Source: an uncultured Roseobacter sp. (GTDB taxonomy: Bacteria > Pseudomonadota > Alphaproteobacteria > Rhodobacterales > Rhodobacteraceae). From it: a DNA stretch of 64,000 nucleotides. The translations under genes were made by a program, and so were the position numbers. The notes under the pieces are model-generated. The model was not told where the DNA came from and searched no databases. It saw nothing but the letters and a program-made list of their open reading frames with translations. The first letter of the stretch is position 1. Each line of letters begins with the position of its first letter. Below are positions 16,901-26,740 of this stretch, in pieces. The stretch covers positions 310,001-374,000 of the forward strand of contig NZ_CANMNK010000002.1 of NCBI RefSeq assembly GCF_947499265.1. Reading direction: 5' to 3'.

Positions 16901-18838
16901 ATGCTGGATCACGAACAACAAAGCGGTGCTGTGCATCCTATTGCACAAATCAAAGGGCTGCGGGTCGAATTCCAAACCAAGGACGGGCCGGTTATCGGGG
17001 TCGAGGATGTTTCCTTTGACATCAACCCGGGCGAGACCGTCTGCGTGGTGGGCGAAAGCGGGTCCGGCAAGTCGGTGTCATCGCTCTCCCTGATGCGGCT
17101 TGTGGAGTTTGGCGGCGGCGAAATCACTGGTGGGCAGCTGTGGTTTGATCGCCCGGATGCCGATGATGTTGACCTGGCCAGCACCGATCCGGAAAAGATG
17201 CGCTCGATCCGGGGCAATGAGATCGGGATGATCTTTCAGGAGCCGATGACGGCGCTGAACCCGGTGTTCACCGTCGGGCGGCAGCTGACCGAGGGGCTGC
17301 GTCTGCACAAGGATATGACGCGCGCTGAAGCCGAGGCGCGGGCGCTGGAGCTGTTGCGCGAGGTCCGCATTCCGGAACCGGAGCGGCGTTTGGTGCAATA
17401 CCCGCACGAGCTTTCGGGCGGGATGCGACAACGTGTGGTGATTGCCATGGCGTTGGCCTGCAAGCCGCGTCTGCTGATCGCCGACGAGCCGACAACCGCC
17501 TTGGATGTGACCATTCAGGCGGAAATTCTGGCGTTGATGGACCGGTTGAAGCGTGAGACCGGCACGGCGGTGATGTTCATCACCCATGACATGGCGGTGG
17601 TGGCACAGATGGCCGACCGCGTGGTTGTGATGTTCCGCGGCAACAAGGTCGAAGAAGGCCCCGTGGCCGAGATTTTCGAGAACCCGCAGCACCCCTATAC
17701 CAAGGCGCTGCTGGCAGCGGTGCCGAAACTGGGGGAAATGACCGGCAAGGCATTCCCGGAGCCGATGAAGCTCTTGGGCACCGAGGGCCATGAGATCAAA
17801 CCGATCACCGGTACGGATGAGGTGCTGCTGTCGGTCAAGAACCTGACCACGCGATTCCCGGTCAAGGGTGGCTTTTTCCGACGTACCGTGGCCAATGTGC
17901 ACGCGGTGGAGGATGTCTCTTTCACCATCAACAAGGGGCAGACACTGAGCCTTGTTGGCGAAAGCGGCTGTGGCAAATCCACCGCCGGGCGGTCGATCCT
18001 GCGGCTTGTCGATCCGATGTCCGGTGAGGTCAACCTCGACGGCACTGATGTCATGGCGCTGGATCACAACGCGCTGCGCGAGGCGCGGCTCGACATGCAG
18101 ATGATCTTTCAGGATCCCTTCGCCTCGCTCAATCCGCAGATGCAGCTGAGCGATCAGGTGGCCGAACCGATGCACAACTACGGCACGCTTAAGGGGTCGG
18201 CCGTGCAGGACCGCGTCGGCATGCTCTTTGACCGGGTGGAACTGCCCCGCAGCTTCATGCGCCGCTTTCCGCACGAGCTTTCGGGTGGGCAGCGGCAACG
18301 GGTGGCCATCGCCCGCGCCCTGGCGCTCAATCCGAAACTGATCATCGCGGATGAGGCCGTCTCGGCGCTGGATGTGTCGGTGCAGGCGCAGGTGCTGAAC
18401 CTGATGCTGGAGCTGCAGGCCGAAATGGGGCTGTCGTTCCTGTTCATCAGCCATGACATGGCGGTGGTTGAACGCGTCAGCCATCAGGTGGGCGTGATGT
18501 ATCTGGGCCGGATTGTCGAACTGGGGCCGCGCGCGCGGGTCTTCGAAAACCCGCAGCATGCCTATACGCAGGCGCTGATGAAGGCGGTGCCCATCGCGGA
18601 CCCGCGCAAACGCAAGGACGAGCGGGATCTGAACTTCAAACCGATCCCATCGCCGATCCATCCGGTTGGCTACGCGCCCGGACCTTCAGTCTATGACGAA
18701 GTTGAACCGGGGCATTTTGTGTTGCAGGGCGACTGGGGCGGCTATAAGCGCGATGACGCATTGGTGCGCACAGAAAACCGACTGCGCGAAGGGCAGGACG
18801 CCCCGGAAGGGTTGAGCGGACGCCGCCTGTATGACTGA
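16901..18838 (+). CDS. Peptide-type ABC transporter, fused double ATPase (DppD-DppF fusion)
   Basis: A 645-residue cytoplasmic ATPase with two complete nucleotide-binding domains in one chain. Domain 1: Walker A GESGSGKS at residues 51-58, signature LSGGMRQR, Walker [13 protein letters not shown]. Domain 2: Walker A GESGCGKS at 353-360, signature LSGGQRQR, Walker [13 protein letters not shown]. Both domains have the C-terminal oligopeptide-transporter extension ([12 protein letters not shown] and [12 protein letters not shown]). Usually these are two genes. It would pair with the permeases encoded divergently at 12792-14778. Its last 8 bases overlap the deacetylase gene. Confidence 0.95.
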   Translation: MLDHEQQSGAVHPIAQIKGLRVEFQTKDGPVIGVEDVSFDINPGETVCVVGESGSGKSVSSLSLMRLVEFGGGEITGGQLWFDRPDADDVDLASTDPEKMRSIRGNEIGMIFQEPMTALNPVFTVGRQLTEGLRLHKDMTRAEAEARALELLREVRIPEPERRLVQYPHELSGGMRQRVVIAMALACKPRLLIADEPTTALDVTIQAEILALMDRLKRETGTAVMFITHDMAVVAQMADRVVVMFRGNKVEEGPVAEIFENPQHPYTKALLAAVPKLGEMTGKAFPEPMKLLGTEGHEIKPITGTDEVLLSVKNLTTRFPVKGGFFRRTVANVHAVEDVSFTINKGQTLSLVGESGCGKSTAGRSILRLVDPMSGEVNLDGTDVMALDHNALREARLDMQMIFQDPFASLNPQMQLSDQVAEPMHNYGTLKGSAVQDRVGMLFDRVELPRSFMRRFPHELSGGQRQRVAIARALALNPKLIIADEAVSALDVSVQAQVLNLMLELQAEMGLSFLFISHDMAVVERVSHQVGVMYLGRIVELGPRARVFENPQHAYTQALMKAVPIADPRKRKDERDLNFKPIPSPIHPVGYAPGPSVYDEVEPGHFVLQGDWGGYKRDDALVRTENRLREGQDAPEGLSGRRLYD

Positions 18839-19994
18839 CCGGCTCACCCCATTGGAGCTGATGCGCCAACTGGTCAGCTTCCCCACCGTCAGCCGTGACA
18901 CCAACCTGCCCTTGATCGACTGGGTGGATGACTATCTCAGCAGTCACGGGATCGCATCGCATCGCTACGATCATCCCGATGAACCCAAGGCGGCGCTCTT
19001 TGCGCATGTTGGACCTTGGGAAGAAGGCGCGATCGTGCTCTCCGGTCACACCGATGTGGTCCCGGTGGATGGCCAGCCCTGGGACAGCGATCCCTTTGAT
19101 CTGGTGGAGAGAGACGACAAGTATTTCGGGCGCGGCACCTGCGATATGAAGGGGTTCGACGCGCTGGCGATCTGGGCAATGGTCGAGGCACATCACGCAG
19201 GGATCAAACGACCGCTGCAGATTGCGCTGAGCTTTGATGAGGAAATCGGCTGCATCGGTGCGCCGCCGATGATTGCGGCCATGCAGCCGGTCTTGCCCAA
19301 AGGGTCCGCCGTGATCGTGGGCGAGCCCTCGTCGATGCGCGTGGTGGCCGGCCACAAGGGCGGCACCGGGTTCAATACCCATATCCGCGGCTTTGAAGTG
19401 CATTCCTCGCTGCTGGACCGCGGTGTGAATGCGATCATGTATGGTGCCAAGCTGATCGAATGGGCCAATGAGATGAACGCGCAAAACCAGAGCGCCACAC
19501 CCGGCGCCATGGCGGCGATGTTCGACCCGGCCTACACCACGGTTCATGTCGGGATGATCGAGGGCGGCACGGCGCATAACATCACCGCCAAGGATTGTTA
19601 TTTCGCGGTCGATTTCCGCGTGGTGCCCGGCGAGAGCAAATCGGATTGGGAGGCGCGTTACCGCGCGCGTGTCGCCGAGGTCGAAGCGCTCATGCAGGCG
19701 GTGGTGCCGGAGACGAAGATCGAAATCTCACCCCGCTTTGATGTGCCGGGGTTGCAGCCTGAGGTCGAGGGTGAAGCCGAGAGCCTGGTGCGGATGCTGA
19801 CCGGCGACAATGCCAGCCATGTGGTCAGCTACGGCACGGAAGCCGGGCAATTTCAGGAAGCGGGATATTCTGCTGTCATCTGCGGTCCGGGTGATATTGC
19901 ACAGGCGCATCAGCCCAACGAATTTATTTCAGTTGCAGAATTCAACGCAGGCCACAGCTTTATGCAGAAGCTGGTCACCCGATTGTGCCAATGA
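18831..19994 (+). CDS. M20 peptidase, acetylornithine deacetylase (ArgE) type
   Basis: A 387-residue cytoplasmic zinc amidohydrolase. Metal ligands and catalytic residues are visible: GHTDVVP (His and catalytic Asp), GRGTCDMKG (bridging Asp), SFDEEIGCIG (Glu base and ligand), and the C-terminal AHQPNEFI histidine. It resembles acetylornithine deacetylase, which releases acetate from N-acetylornithine; however, overlap with the ABC ATPase gene suggests an N-acyl amino acid or peptide delivered by the transporter as substrate. Arginine biosynthesis genes are absent here, so I do not assign argE. Confidence 0.9.
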   Translation: MTDRLTPLELMRQLVSFPTVSRDTNLPLIDWVDDYLSSHGIASHRYDHPDEPKAALFAHVGPWEEGAIVLSGHTDVVPVDGQPWDSDPFDLVERDDKYFGRGTCDMKGFDALAIWAMVEAHHAGIKRPLQIALSFDEEIGCIGAPPMIAAMQPVLPKGSAVIVGEPSSMRVVAGHKGGTGFNTHIRGFEVHSSLLDRGVNAIMYGAKLIEWANEMNAQNQSATPGAMAAMFDPAYTTVHVGMIEGGTAHNITAKDCYFAVDFRVVPGESKSDWEARYRARVAEVEALMQAVVPETKIEISPRFDVPGLQPEVEGEAESLVRMLTGDNASHVVSYGTEAGQFQEAGYSAVICGPGDIAQAHQPNEFISVAEFNAGHSFMQKLVTRLCQ

Positions 19995-20066
19995 GCCGGT
20001 TGGCCTGGTGTGGAAAAACCCCGCAATGCGCGGCAGATCGTCTTGTTGAGACACGCTTTGCCTGAT

Positions 20067-21413
20067 ATGCAGTCTTTTCCCTTTTCAGACGCAACAACCC
20101 GACGTTTTTCCGCAGCGCTGCCAGCGCAGGCGGATGTTGTCGTCGTGGGTGGCGGGGTTGTGGGGGTCTCAACGGCTCTTTTCCTGACGCGCGCGGGTCA
20201 AAAGGTGGTTCTGCTGGAAAAAGGCTGCATTGCGGGCGAACAATCCAGCCGCAACTGGGGGTGGATCCGCCAGCAGGGACGCGACCCGGATGAGCTGCCG
20301 ATCATGGTGGAGGCCAATCGCCTCTGGCGTGAGCTGGCGACCCAGACCAATCAGGATATCGGGCTCACGCAGGGCGGCGTGACCTATCTGGCACAGTCTG
20401 AGGCGCAGATGGCCCGTTATGCAGACTGGATCGCCCATGCCCGCGATGCGGGCGTCGATACACGGCTCCTGTCCGCAACTGAGGCTGCAGATTTGGTGCC
20501 CGGCATGTCCAAAAAATACGCCGGCGCGCTGCACACCGCTTCCGACATGCGGGCTGAACCCTGGCTGGCGGTGCCTGCTGTGGCCGAGATTGCGCAGCGC
20601 GAAGGTGCCGTACTCATCGAGAATTGTGCCGTGCGCTGCCTTGATCTTGCGGCCGGGCGGGTGGCCGGGGTTGTCACGGAACGGGGCAGGGTCGCCGCCC
20701 CGGAAGTGGTTTTGGCAGGCGGCGCGTGGTCCGCGCTTTTCCTGCGCAATCATGGTGTGGCGCTGCCGCAGTTGTCCGTGCGCGCAACCGTTGCGGCCAC
20801 GTCGGCGCTGCCGGTGGTGGCCCCAGGTGGCGTCGCGGATGATGAGATTGCCTTTCGTGCCCGCGTGGATGGCGGGTACACCCTTGCGCCGGGCGGGTTT
20901 CATGAGCTGTTTCTGGGGTGGGACGCTCTGCGCGCCTTGCCGAAATTCCTGACCCAGCTGCGCGCGGCCCCCTTTGGCACCAGATTTCTGCCCGTCGCAC
21001 CCAAAGGGTATCCCGATGGCTGGCGCACACCCCGACACTGGTCGGGGGATCAGCCCAGCCCCTTTGAGGCCCTGCGCGTGTTGAACCCGAAACCGAACAT
21101 GAGCCGGGCAAATCGCCTGAAAAGCCAATTCGCACAGCTGTTTCCGGAACTACCCGATTTTCAGCTGTCGCATGCCTGGGCCGGCATGATCGATACCATG
21201 CCCGACATCGTGCCCGTGGTGGACAGGGTGGCGGCATTGCCGGGGCTCACCCTGGGCACGGGCATGAGCGGCCACGGGTTTGGCATCGGTCCAGCAATGG
21301 GGCGGGTGCTTGCGGATCTGGCGCAGGGCAAACCACCGGGGCATGATCTGACCCGCTTCAGACTGGCACGTTTTTCAGACGGCAGCAGGATGCACCTTGG
21401 TCCGGCCCTCTAG
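20067..21413 (+). CDS. FAD-dependent oxidoreductase, D-amino acid oxidase/dehydrogenase (DAO) family
   Basis: A 448-residue flavoprotein with an N-terminal dinucleotide fold ADVVVVGGGVVGVSTALFL (GGGVVG near residue 28) and adenosine-binding LLEKGCIAGEQSSRNWGW, then a DAO-type substrate domain and a C-terminal GTGMSGHGFGIGPAMGRVL flavin block. It would oxidise an amino acid or amine to an imino compound. I choose the ATG at 20067; an in-frame GTG at 20010 would add 19 residues, and neither has a strong ribosome site. Its place between two M20 amidohydrolases suggests it acts on the amine released by deacylation. Confidence 0.88.
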   Translation: MQSFPFSDATTRRFSAALPAQADVVVVGGGVVGVSTALFLTRAGQKVVLLEKGCIAGEQSSRNWGWIRQQGRDPDELPIMVEANRLWRELATQTNQDIGLTQGGVTYLAQSEAQMARYADWIAHARDAGVDTRLLSATEAADLVPGMSKKYAGALHTASDMRAEPWLAVPAVAEIAQREGAVLIENCAVRCLDLAAGRVAGVVTERGRVAAPEVVLAGGAWSALFLRNHGVALPQLSVRATVAATSALPVVAPGGVADDEIAFRARVDGGYTLAPGGFHELFLGWDALRALPKFLTQLRAAPFGTRFLPVAPKGYPDGWRTPRHWSGDQPSPFEALRVLNPKPNMSRANRLKSQFAQLFPELPDFQLSHAWAGMIDTMPDIVPVVDRVAALPGLTLGTGMSGHGFGIGPAMGRVLADLAQGKPPGHDLTRFRLARFSDGSRMHLGPAL

Positions 21414-21619
21414 CGCTGCCCTGGATATTGTCCATGAATTTTCGCGATCTGGTTGAAGACCCGGCACAGCGGGTTAAGATACCGGTAAGCGGTCGGAATC
21501 GCGCCCGCATTTCCGTGCCCTGAAGGCACCCAACGCCCAAAAGCCTGAACCATGGTGGCCATTTGCCTTATGCAAGAAGCGCCGTACGTGGTCGCATGGC
21601 CGTCAAGGAGACGATACGC

Positions 21620-22786
21620 ATGCCTGTCAAAAACCGTTTTGCCGAACTGCATGATGAAATCACCGCATGGCGACGCGACTTGCATGAGCACCCGGAGTTG
21701 CTTTTCGATACGCATCGCACCTCCGCGTTGGTGGCGGAAAAGCTGACGGCCTTCGGGTGTGACGAGGTCGTCACGGGCATCGGGCGCACCGGTGTCGTGG
21801 GCGTGATCAAGGGCAATTCGGACACCTCCGGCAAGGTGATCGGCTTGCGTGCGGATATGGATGCCCTGCCGATATTGGAACAGACTGGTGTTGAATATGC
21901 CTCCAAAACACCGGGCGCGATGCACGCCTGTGGGCATGACGGGCATACTGCAATGCTGCTGGGGGCGGCGAAATACCTCGCGGAGACGCGCAATTTCGAT
22001 GGCACGGCCGTGGTGATCTTCCAGCCTGCCGAAGAGGGCGGAGGTGGTGGCCGCGAAATGTGCGAAGACGGGATGATGGACCGTTTCGGTATTCAGGAAG
22101 TTTACGGCATGCACAATTGGCCGGGCCGTCCCTTGGGCAGTTTCGCGATCCGCCCCGGTGCGTTTTTTGCTGCGACGGATATCTTTGAGATTGAGGTCGA
22201 AGGTTTGGGGGGTCACGCCGCAAAGCCGCATGAAACCGTGGATACCACCGTTGTGGCGAGCCAGATTGTCGTTGCCTTGCAGACCATTGCCAGCCGTTTC
22301 GCGGATCCGGTTGATCAGGTCGTGGTCTCCGTCACCTCGTTCGAGACCTCCTCCAAGGCGTTCAATGTCATCCCGCAGCGGGTGGCCCTCAAGGGTACGG
22401 TGCGCACGATGTCCGGTGAGATGCGGGACCTTGCAGAAACGCGTCTGAAGAAGATTGCGACAGGTGTGGCGGAGAGCTTTGGTGCCGAGGCGCGGGTGGA
22501 TTATGTGCGCAATTATCCGGTCATGGTGAACCACGATGAGCAGACCAAATTTGCAGCAGATGTCGCGACCAAGATCAGCGGCTCCTGTGCCGACGCACCG
22601 CTGGTCATGGGCGGCGAGGATTTCGCCTTCATGCTCGAAGAACGCCCGGGCGCCTATATTCTGGTCGGCAACGGACCGGGCGCGGCGGTGCACCACCCGG
22701 AGTACAATTTCAACGATGAGGCGATCCCGGCAGGCTGTAGCTGGTGGGCGGAGATCGTTGAACAACGGCTGCCCGTCGCCTCATAG
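21620..22786 (+). CDS. M20 amidohydrolase, hippurate/N-acyl amino acid hydrolase type
   Basis: A 388-residue M20D-type amidohydrolase: WRRDLHEHPELLFD start block, GLRADMDALPI, the metal motif MHACGHDGHTAMLL (Cys-Gly-His) and QPAEEGGGGGREM. Enzymes of this group hydrolyse hippurate, N-acetyl amino acids or indole-amino acid conjugates. Start at 21620 rather than 21563 because AAGGAG lies 9 bases before it and the family N-terminus follows. It is 206 bases after the oxidoreductase, so it may have a separate promoter. Convergent with the glycosyltransferase gene. Confidence 0.93.
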   Translation: MPVKNRFAELHDEITAWRRDLHEHPELLFDTHRTSALVAEKLTAFGCDEVVTGIGRTGVVGVIKGNSDTSGKVIGLRADMDALPILEQTGVEYASKTPGAMHACGHDGHTAMLLGAAKYLAETRNFDGTAVVIFQPAEEGGGGGREMCEDGMMDRFGIQEVYGMHNWPGRPLGSFAIRPGAFFAATDIFEIEVEGLGGHAAKPHETVDTTVVASQIVVALQTIASRFADPVDQVVVSVTSFETSSKAFNVIPQRVALKGTVRTMSGEMRDLAETRLKKIATGVAESFGAEARVDYVRNYPVMVNHDEQTKFAADVATKISGSCADAPLVMGGEDFAFMLEERPGAYILVGNGPGAAVHHPEYNFNDEAIPAGCSWWAEIVEQRLPVAS

Positions 22787-22801
22787 TGGGCCAGGCCGGG
22801 A

Positions 22802-23869
22802 TTAGGCGGCGAGCAGCTTGCGGTACACCGCGATGATGGCAGCAGCCTCCTGTTCGATGCGGAAGTTGTCGACCACGTTTTGCCGGGCGGCCTCCGACAT
22901 CGATTGAAGGTTTTCCGGGGATGACAGGATCCGGCTGACCCGGTCCGCGATGGCGGACGCGTCTTCGATCTCCACCAGATGCCCGGTCTCCCCTTCCACC
23001 ACCAACTCTTCAAAAGCGCCCACTTTCGTGGCGACAACGGGCGCACCGCAGGCCATGGCCTCCAGCGGTGTCAGCCCGAACCCTTCCCAACGTTGCGGGG
23101 CCACATAGAGGTCCAGCGCCTGAAAATGACGGGCCAAATCCGCAATCGGCACCTCATCCCGGAACAGAATCCGATCCGACAATCCCGCGCTTTCAACGTC
23201 ATCCTTGAGCTTTTTCAGGAAATCCTGATGTTCCGCCGTCGCCCGCCCCATGATGAGGGCCTTGCCCTCGGGGTGTTTACTGAAAACGTCGATCATCGCA
23301 GCGACAAAGAGATCATTGCCCTTTTGATGCCGGATGCGGCCAAAGCAGCCGATCAGGGGGCCATCAGGGGGTAAATCCAGCGCGATACGCAAGGCTGCCC
23401 GGTCGTCAACCGGTTGAAACTGTTCGCAATCCACACCGTGCCGGATCACCGTTGCATCGCGTTCCAGATAGCTCGCGGATTTCGACGAGGTTGCGATGAT
23501 CGCGTCCATTTGCCGGATCAGCCACCGGGTGAACCCGGTGTGCCGTCGCTGTGCCGCAGAGGTGAAAAGCAGCTTGAGCTTCTTGCCGGTGATGTATTTC
23601 AGCGCAAGACCCGCGATCATTTCGACGTTGCGACGCGCGTGCCAGACCCGGGCGCCGGAAGGGCCGCGTCGCGGCAGGCGCAACAGCCGCACCGGCGCCA
23701 TGTTCGGCACCTCGGGCGGCAGATCGGGCGCGCAGGCAGTGATCGCGATGTCATGCGCCTGCAGCGGCACCAGACGGATCACGGTCGACGTCACGCCGGA
23801 ATGGCGACGTTTGAAATTCGGCGCAATCACCTCAATGTCTCGCAGCACTGGCGCGGGAACAGAACTCAT
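22802..23869 (-). CDS. Glycosyltransferase family 4-like (LpcC-type LPS glycosyltransferase)
   Basis: A 355-residue retaining GT-B glycosyltransferase of the family related to the rhizobial LPS core mannosyltransferase LpcC. Visible elements: the N-terminal IEVIAPNFKRRHSGVTST, GCFGRIRHQKGNDLF at the nucleotide-sugar domain, and the E-x7-E block RWEGFGLTPLEAMACGAPVV. It likely adds a hexose to the Kdo-lipid A core on the cytoplasmic face of the inner membrane. It overlaps the Kdo transferase gene by 4 bases, which strongly supports an LPS inner-core role. Confidence 0.88.
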   Translation of the reverse strand: MSSVPAPVLRDIEVIAPNFKRRHSGVTSTVIRLVPLQAHDIAITACAPDLPPEVPNMAPVRLLRLPRRGPSGARVWHARRNVEMIAGLALKYITGKKLKLLFTSAAQRRHTGFTRWLIRQMDAIIATSSKSASYLERDATVIRHGVDCEQFQPVDDRAALRIALDLPPDGPLIGCFGRIRHQKGNDLFVAAMIDVFSKHPEGKALIMGRATAEHQDFLKKLKDDVESAGLSDRILFRDEVPIADLARHFQALDLYVAPQRWEGFGLTPLEAMACGAPVVATKVGAFEELVVEGETGHLVEIEDASAIADRVSRILSSPENLQSMSEAARQNVVDNFRIEQEAAAIIAVYRKLLAA

Positions 23870-25164
23870 CGGATGTCATCCTCAAGCTTGAGCATATGGA
23901 TCAGGCGGGCCGCAATGGAGCCCAGTTCGTCCGATTTCCCCCGCACAAACTGGTCCGCCGCCGTCAGACTGGCAGCAGCATGGGCGGGGTCCTTCAACAG
24001 CCTTCCGGCGGCCTTTGCAAGGGCGGGCGCGTCATCGACAATTTCCGCGGCCCCCATTTCCGTCATGTCCGAATAGGTTTCCGCAAAACTGGTCACATGC
24101 GGCCCCGACAGCACCGCAGCCTGCGCTTGCACCACCTCAAATGGATTATGCCCGCCGATGGGCAGCAGCGAGCCACCGAGAAAGGCGAAATCGGTGAGCG
24201 TGTACCAATTGCCCAGCTCGCCCAGCGTATCCGCGAGGTAGACCGCGTCCTCCGCCGTTGGCAGCGCCTGCTGCGAGCGGGTGGCATGGCTGAGGCCGTG
24301 ATCCGATATCAGTGCGGCCACCTCATCGCTGCGATCCGGATGACGCGGCACCAGGATCAGCAGCAGATCGGGGATATCTTCCAGCAGCGCCTTATGCGCC
24401 GCCAGCACCGTGGCCTCTTCTCCCTTGTGGGTAGAGGCCGCGACCCAGATCGGGCGCGCCTTGATGGCGGTGCGCACCTGCGCCAGCACCGCCGGGTCGG
24501 TGGGCAGTGGCGAGGACATGGCCTTGAGATTGGTGCCGCGCGCGACCCGATCCACCGGGGCGTGCATCGCCACCATCGCCTGCGCCATCTCGTCATTCTG
24601 CGTCAGGATCAGATCGAAGACATCCAGCACATAGGCCGCCAGCGCCGGTTTGCTGGCCCAGGCCGCACGGGATTTCGCACTCAGCCGCGCGTTGACCAGC
24701 GCCATGGGGGTGCCCCTGTCGCGGGTCATGCGCAGCATCCGGGGCCAAAGCTCACTTTCCACAAAGATCGCGGCGGCCGGGCGCCAATGCCCCAGAAACC
24801 GGCTAAGCGGGCCGCGCGCGTCCAGCGGTGCAAACTGATGCACGGTCCGCGGTGGCATCCGGTCTGCGACCAGCTTGGCTGAGGTCGGTGTGCCGGAGGT
24901 GATCAAAAAATACGCGCGCGGCAGCATTTCACCCATTTTGGCAATCAGCGCCAGCACCGAGAGGCTCTCGCCGACGGAGGCGGCGTGAAACCAGATCAGA
25001 TGGCCCGCCCCGGAGCGCGGCTGGCTGGCATGGCCCATCTTCTCATGCGCGCGTAACACCGAGACGCCTTGCCGGCGCAATTTGCGAATTTCGGACCAGG
25101 CCGCAAAGGGCGCCAACAGGACGGTCGCGGCCACATAGACGTGAAAGAGCGGCGGCGCGCGCAT
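23866..25164 (-). CDS. waaA: 3-deoxy-D-manno-octulosonic acid (Kdo) transferase
   Basis: A 432-residue GT30 transferase that moves Kdo from CMP-Kdo to lipid IVA at the inner face of the cytoplasmic membrane. An N-terminal membrane anchor (HVYVAATVLLAPFAAWSEI) is followed by the family block LIWFHAASVGESLSVLALI, with the catalytic glutamate in ASVGE. Other blocks: FVESELWPRMLR, ASTHKGEEATVLAAH and FLGGSLLPIGGHNPFEV. Full length for the family (about 425). Followed by the LPS glycosyltransferase with a 4-base overlap. Confidence 0.95.
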   Translation of the reverse strand: MRAPPLFHVYVAATVLLAPFAAWSEIRKLRRQGVSVLRAHEKMGHASQPRSGAGHLIWFHAASVGESLSVLALIAKMGEMLPRAYFLITSGTPTSAKLVADRMPPRTVHQFAPLDARGPLSRFLGHWRPAAAIFVESELWPRMLRMTRDRGTPMALVNARLSAKSRAAWASKPALAAYVLDVFDLILTQNDEMAQAMVAMHAPVDRVARGTNLKAMSSPLPTDPAVLAQVRTAIKARPIWVAASTHKGEEATVLAAHKALLEDIPDLLLILVPRHPDRSDEVAALISDHGLSHATRSQQALPTAEDAVYLADTLGELGNWYTLTDFAFLGGSLLPIGGHNPFEVVQAQAAVLSGPHVTSFAETYSDMTEMGAAEIVDDAPALAKAAGRLLKDPAHAAASLTAADQFVRGKSDELGSIAARLIHMLKLEDDIR

Positions 25165-25172
25165 GGCTCGGA

Positions 25173-26180
25173 TCAGCCGCCCGTATGGCTCATATGCCGG
25201 GGCATCTGTCCGTCGAGACGTTGGCGTGAGTAGTCGAAATCATGACCCTTGGGCTTCAGCGCGATCGCGGCACGGATCGCATCTTCGAGCGGTCCGTTGT
25301 CCTCCGGATGCGCCCGCAAGGGCGCGCGCAGGTCCGCGGCATCTTCCTGCCCCAGGCACATGAAGATCTCGCCCGTGCAGGTCAGCCGCACCCGGTTGCA
25401 GCTTTCGCAGAAATTGTGGCTGAGCGGTGTGATGAAGCCGATCTTCTGCCCGGTTTCTTCCAGACGGACATAGCGGGCAGGGCCGCCGGTGCGTTCTGCC
25501 AGATCGGTCACGGTATAGTGCTCGCTGTAGCGCGCGCGCACATCTTTCAATGACCAATACTGCCCCAGGCGATCTTCATTGCCGATATCGCCCATCGGCA
25601 TCACTTCGATCCACGTCAGATCAATACCGCGCGCTGCACACCATTCGGTGATGTAGGGCAGCTCAACCTCGTTGAAATCCTTGAGCGCCACCGCGTTCAG
25701 TTTCACGCGCAGCCCCGCATCCTGCGCCGCATCAATCCCGCGCAGCACCTGTGGCAGGCGACCCCAGCGGGTGATCTCCGCGAATTTGCTCTCATCCAAC
25801 GTGTCCAGCGAGACATTCACCCGGCGCACGCCCGCGGCATAGAGGTCCTTGGCAAACCGTTCCAACTGGCTGCCATTGGTCGTCAGCGTCAGCTCTTTCA
25901 ACGCGCCGCTGTCCAGGTGCCGCGTCATGCCCTGAAAGAACGTCATGATGCCCTTGCGCACCAAAGGCTCGCCGCCGGTGATCCGCAGCTTTTCCACGCC
26001 CAGCCCGATGAAGGTCGAACACATGCGGTCCAATTCTTCCAGCGTCAGCAATTCTTTCTTGGGCAGAAAGGTCATGTTTTCAGACATGCAATAGACGCAT
26101 CGGAAATCGCAGCGATCGGTTACCGAAACTCTCAGGTAGGTAATCGCGCGGGCAAAGGGATCAATCAATGGGGCTGTCAT
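25173..26180 (-). CDS. moaA: GTP 3',8-cyclase (molybdenum cofactor biosynthesis protein A)
   Basis: A 335-residue radical SAM enzyme catalysing the first step of molybdopterin synthesis from GTP. The N-terminal 4Fe-4S motif is C24-x3-C28-x2-C31 ([11 protein letters not shown]), with [12 protein letters not shown] as SAM-binding block. The C-terminal cluster motif is [13 protein letters not shown] plus a third Cys in FMCLG, and the protein ends with the conserved Gly-Gly (SHTGG) needed for activity. Start at 26180 ([11 protein letters not shown]); the longer in-frame version to 26507 adds an unrelated tail overlapping the divergent lipoprotein gene. Confidence 0.96.
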   Translation of the reverse strand: MTAPLIDPFARAITYLRVSVTDRCDFRCVYCMSENMTFLPKKELLTLEELDRMCSTFIGLGVEKLRITGGEPLVRKGIMTFFQGMTRHLDSGALKELTLTTNGSQLERFAKDLYAAGVRRVNVSLDTLDESKFAEITRWGRLPQVLRGIDAAQDAGLRVKLNAVALKDFNEVELPYITEWCAARGIDLTWIEVMPMGDIGNEDRLGQYWSLKDVRARYSEHYTVTDLAERTGGPARYVRLEETGQKIGFITPLSHNFCESCNRVRLTCTGEIFMCLGQEDAADLRAPLRAHPEDNGPLEDAIRAAIALKPKGHDFDYSRQRLDGQMPRHMSHTGG

Positions 26181-26264
26181 GGCACCATAGGTAATGGTCT
26201 GGGGCTGGCGCAGCAAGAGGTTAACGCCATTGATGGAACACCGCACATGTGATTTAGACGGGTC

Positions 26265-26738
26265 ATGTTGAAAACCATGGTGTCCTGGATTGCCTGTGTT
26301 GGCGCGCTTCTTGCCATTTCTGGCTGCGCGGAATTTGAACAGCTCGGCGCCGCGCTGGGGGTCGCCAAACCGGAAACGACCGCGCCGGCGCCCGCGAGCG
26401 ACGGTGTGCCGACAACCGGTCTCAGCACAGCGGAAGCCCTGGATCAAACCACTGACGCCGAACGGCAGGCCGCGGCGCAAACCGGGGGCGGGCGTGCCTT
26501 GGGACAAACCGTTGCTTCACTGGGCAGCCCGGCGGAACCGGGCTTCTGGTTGAAAACGCCGCTGGTACAAGCGGAAACGGCAGGTCGCGTCAGAGACCCG
26601 GCAACCGGGCTGTCAGTCGCGGTGACGCTGATCCCCATAGACGGCCCCGAAACGGCAGGCAGCCGCTTGTCGCTCTCTGCGATGCGGCTGCTGGAGGTCA
26701 ACCTGACCGATCTGGTGACCCTTCAGGTTCTGGCCTGA
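26265..26738 (+). CDS. Lipoprotein of unknown function
   Basis: A 157-residue predicted lipoprotein. The N-terminal hydrophobic stretch ends in the lipobox LLAISGC (Cys 21), followed by an alanine/proline/threonine-rich linker ([11 protein letters not shown]) and a compact C-terminal region with [22 protein letters not shown] and [22 protein letters not shown]. No enzymatic motif. Divergent from moaA with 84 bases between starts, and convergent with the PNPOx-like gene (stop codons 2 bases apart). A role in the envelope is inferred from the lipobox only. Confidence 0.7.
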   Translation: MLKTMVSWIACVGALLAISGCAEFEQLGAALGVAKPETTAPAPASDGVPTTGLSTAEALDQTTDAERQAAAQTGGGRALGQTVASLGSPAEPGFWLKTPLVQAETAGRVRDPATGLSVAVTLIPIDGPETAGSRLSLSAMRLLEVNLTDLVTLQVLA

Positions 26739-26740
26739 TT

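Noticed and set aside
21410-21553. 47-codon minus-strand ATG frame between the FAD oxidoreductase and the second M20 gene
   Set aside because: Its stop overlaps the oxidoreductase stop and its composition is not clearly protein-like; no motif or good ribosome site.
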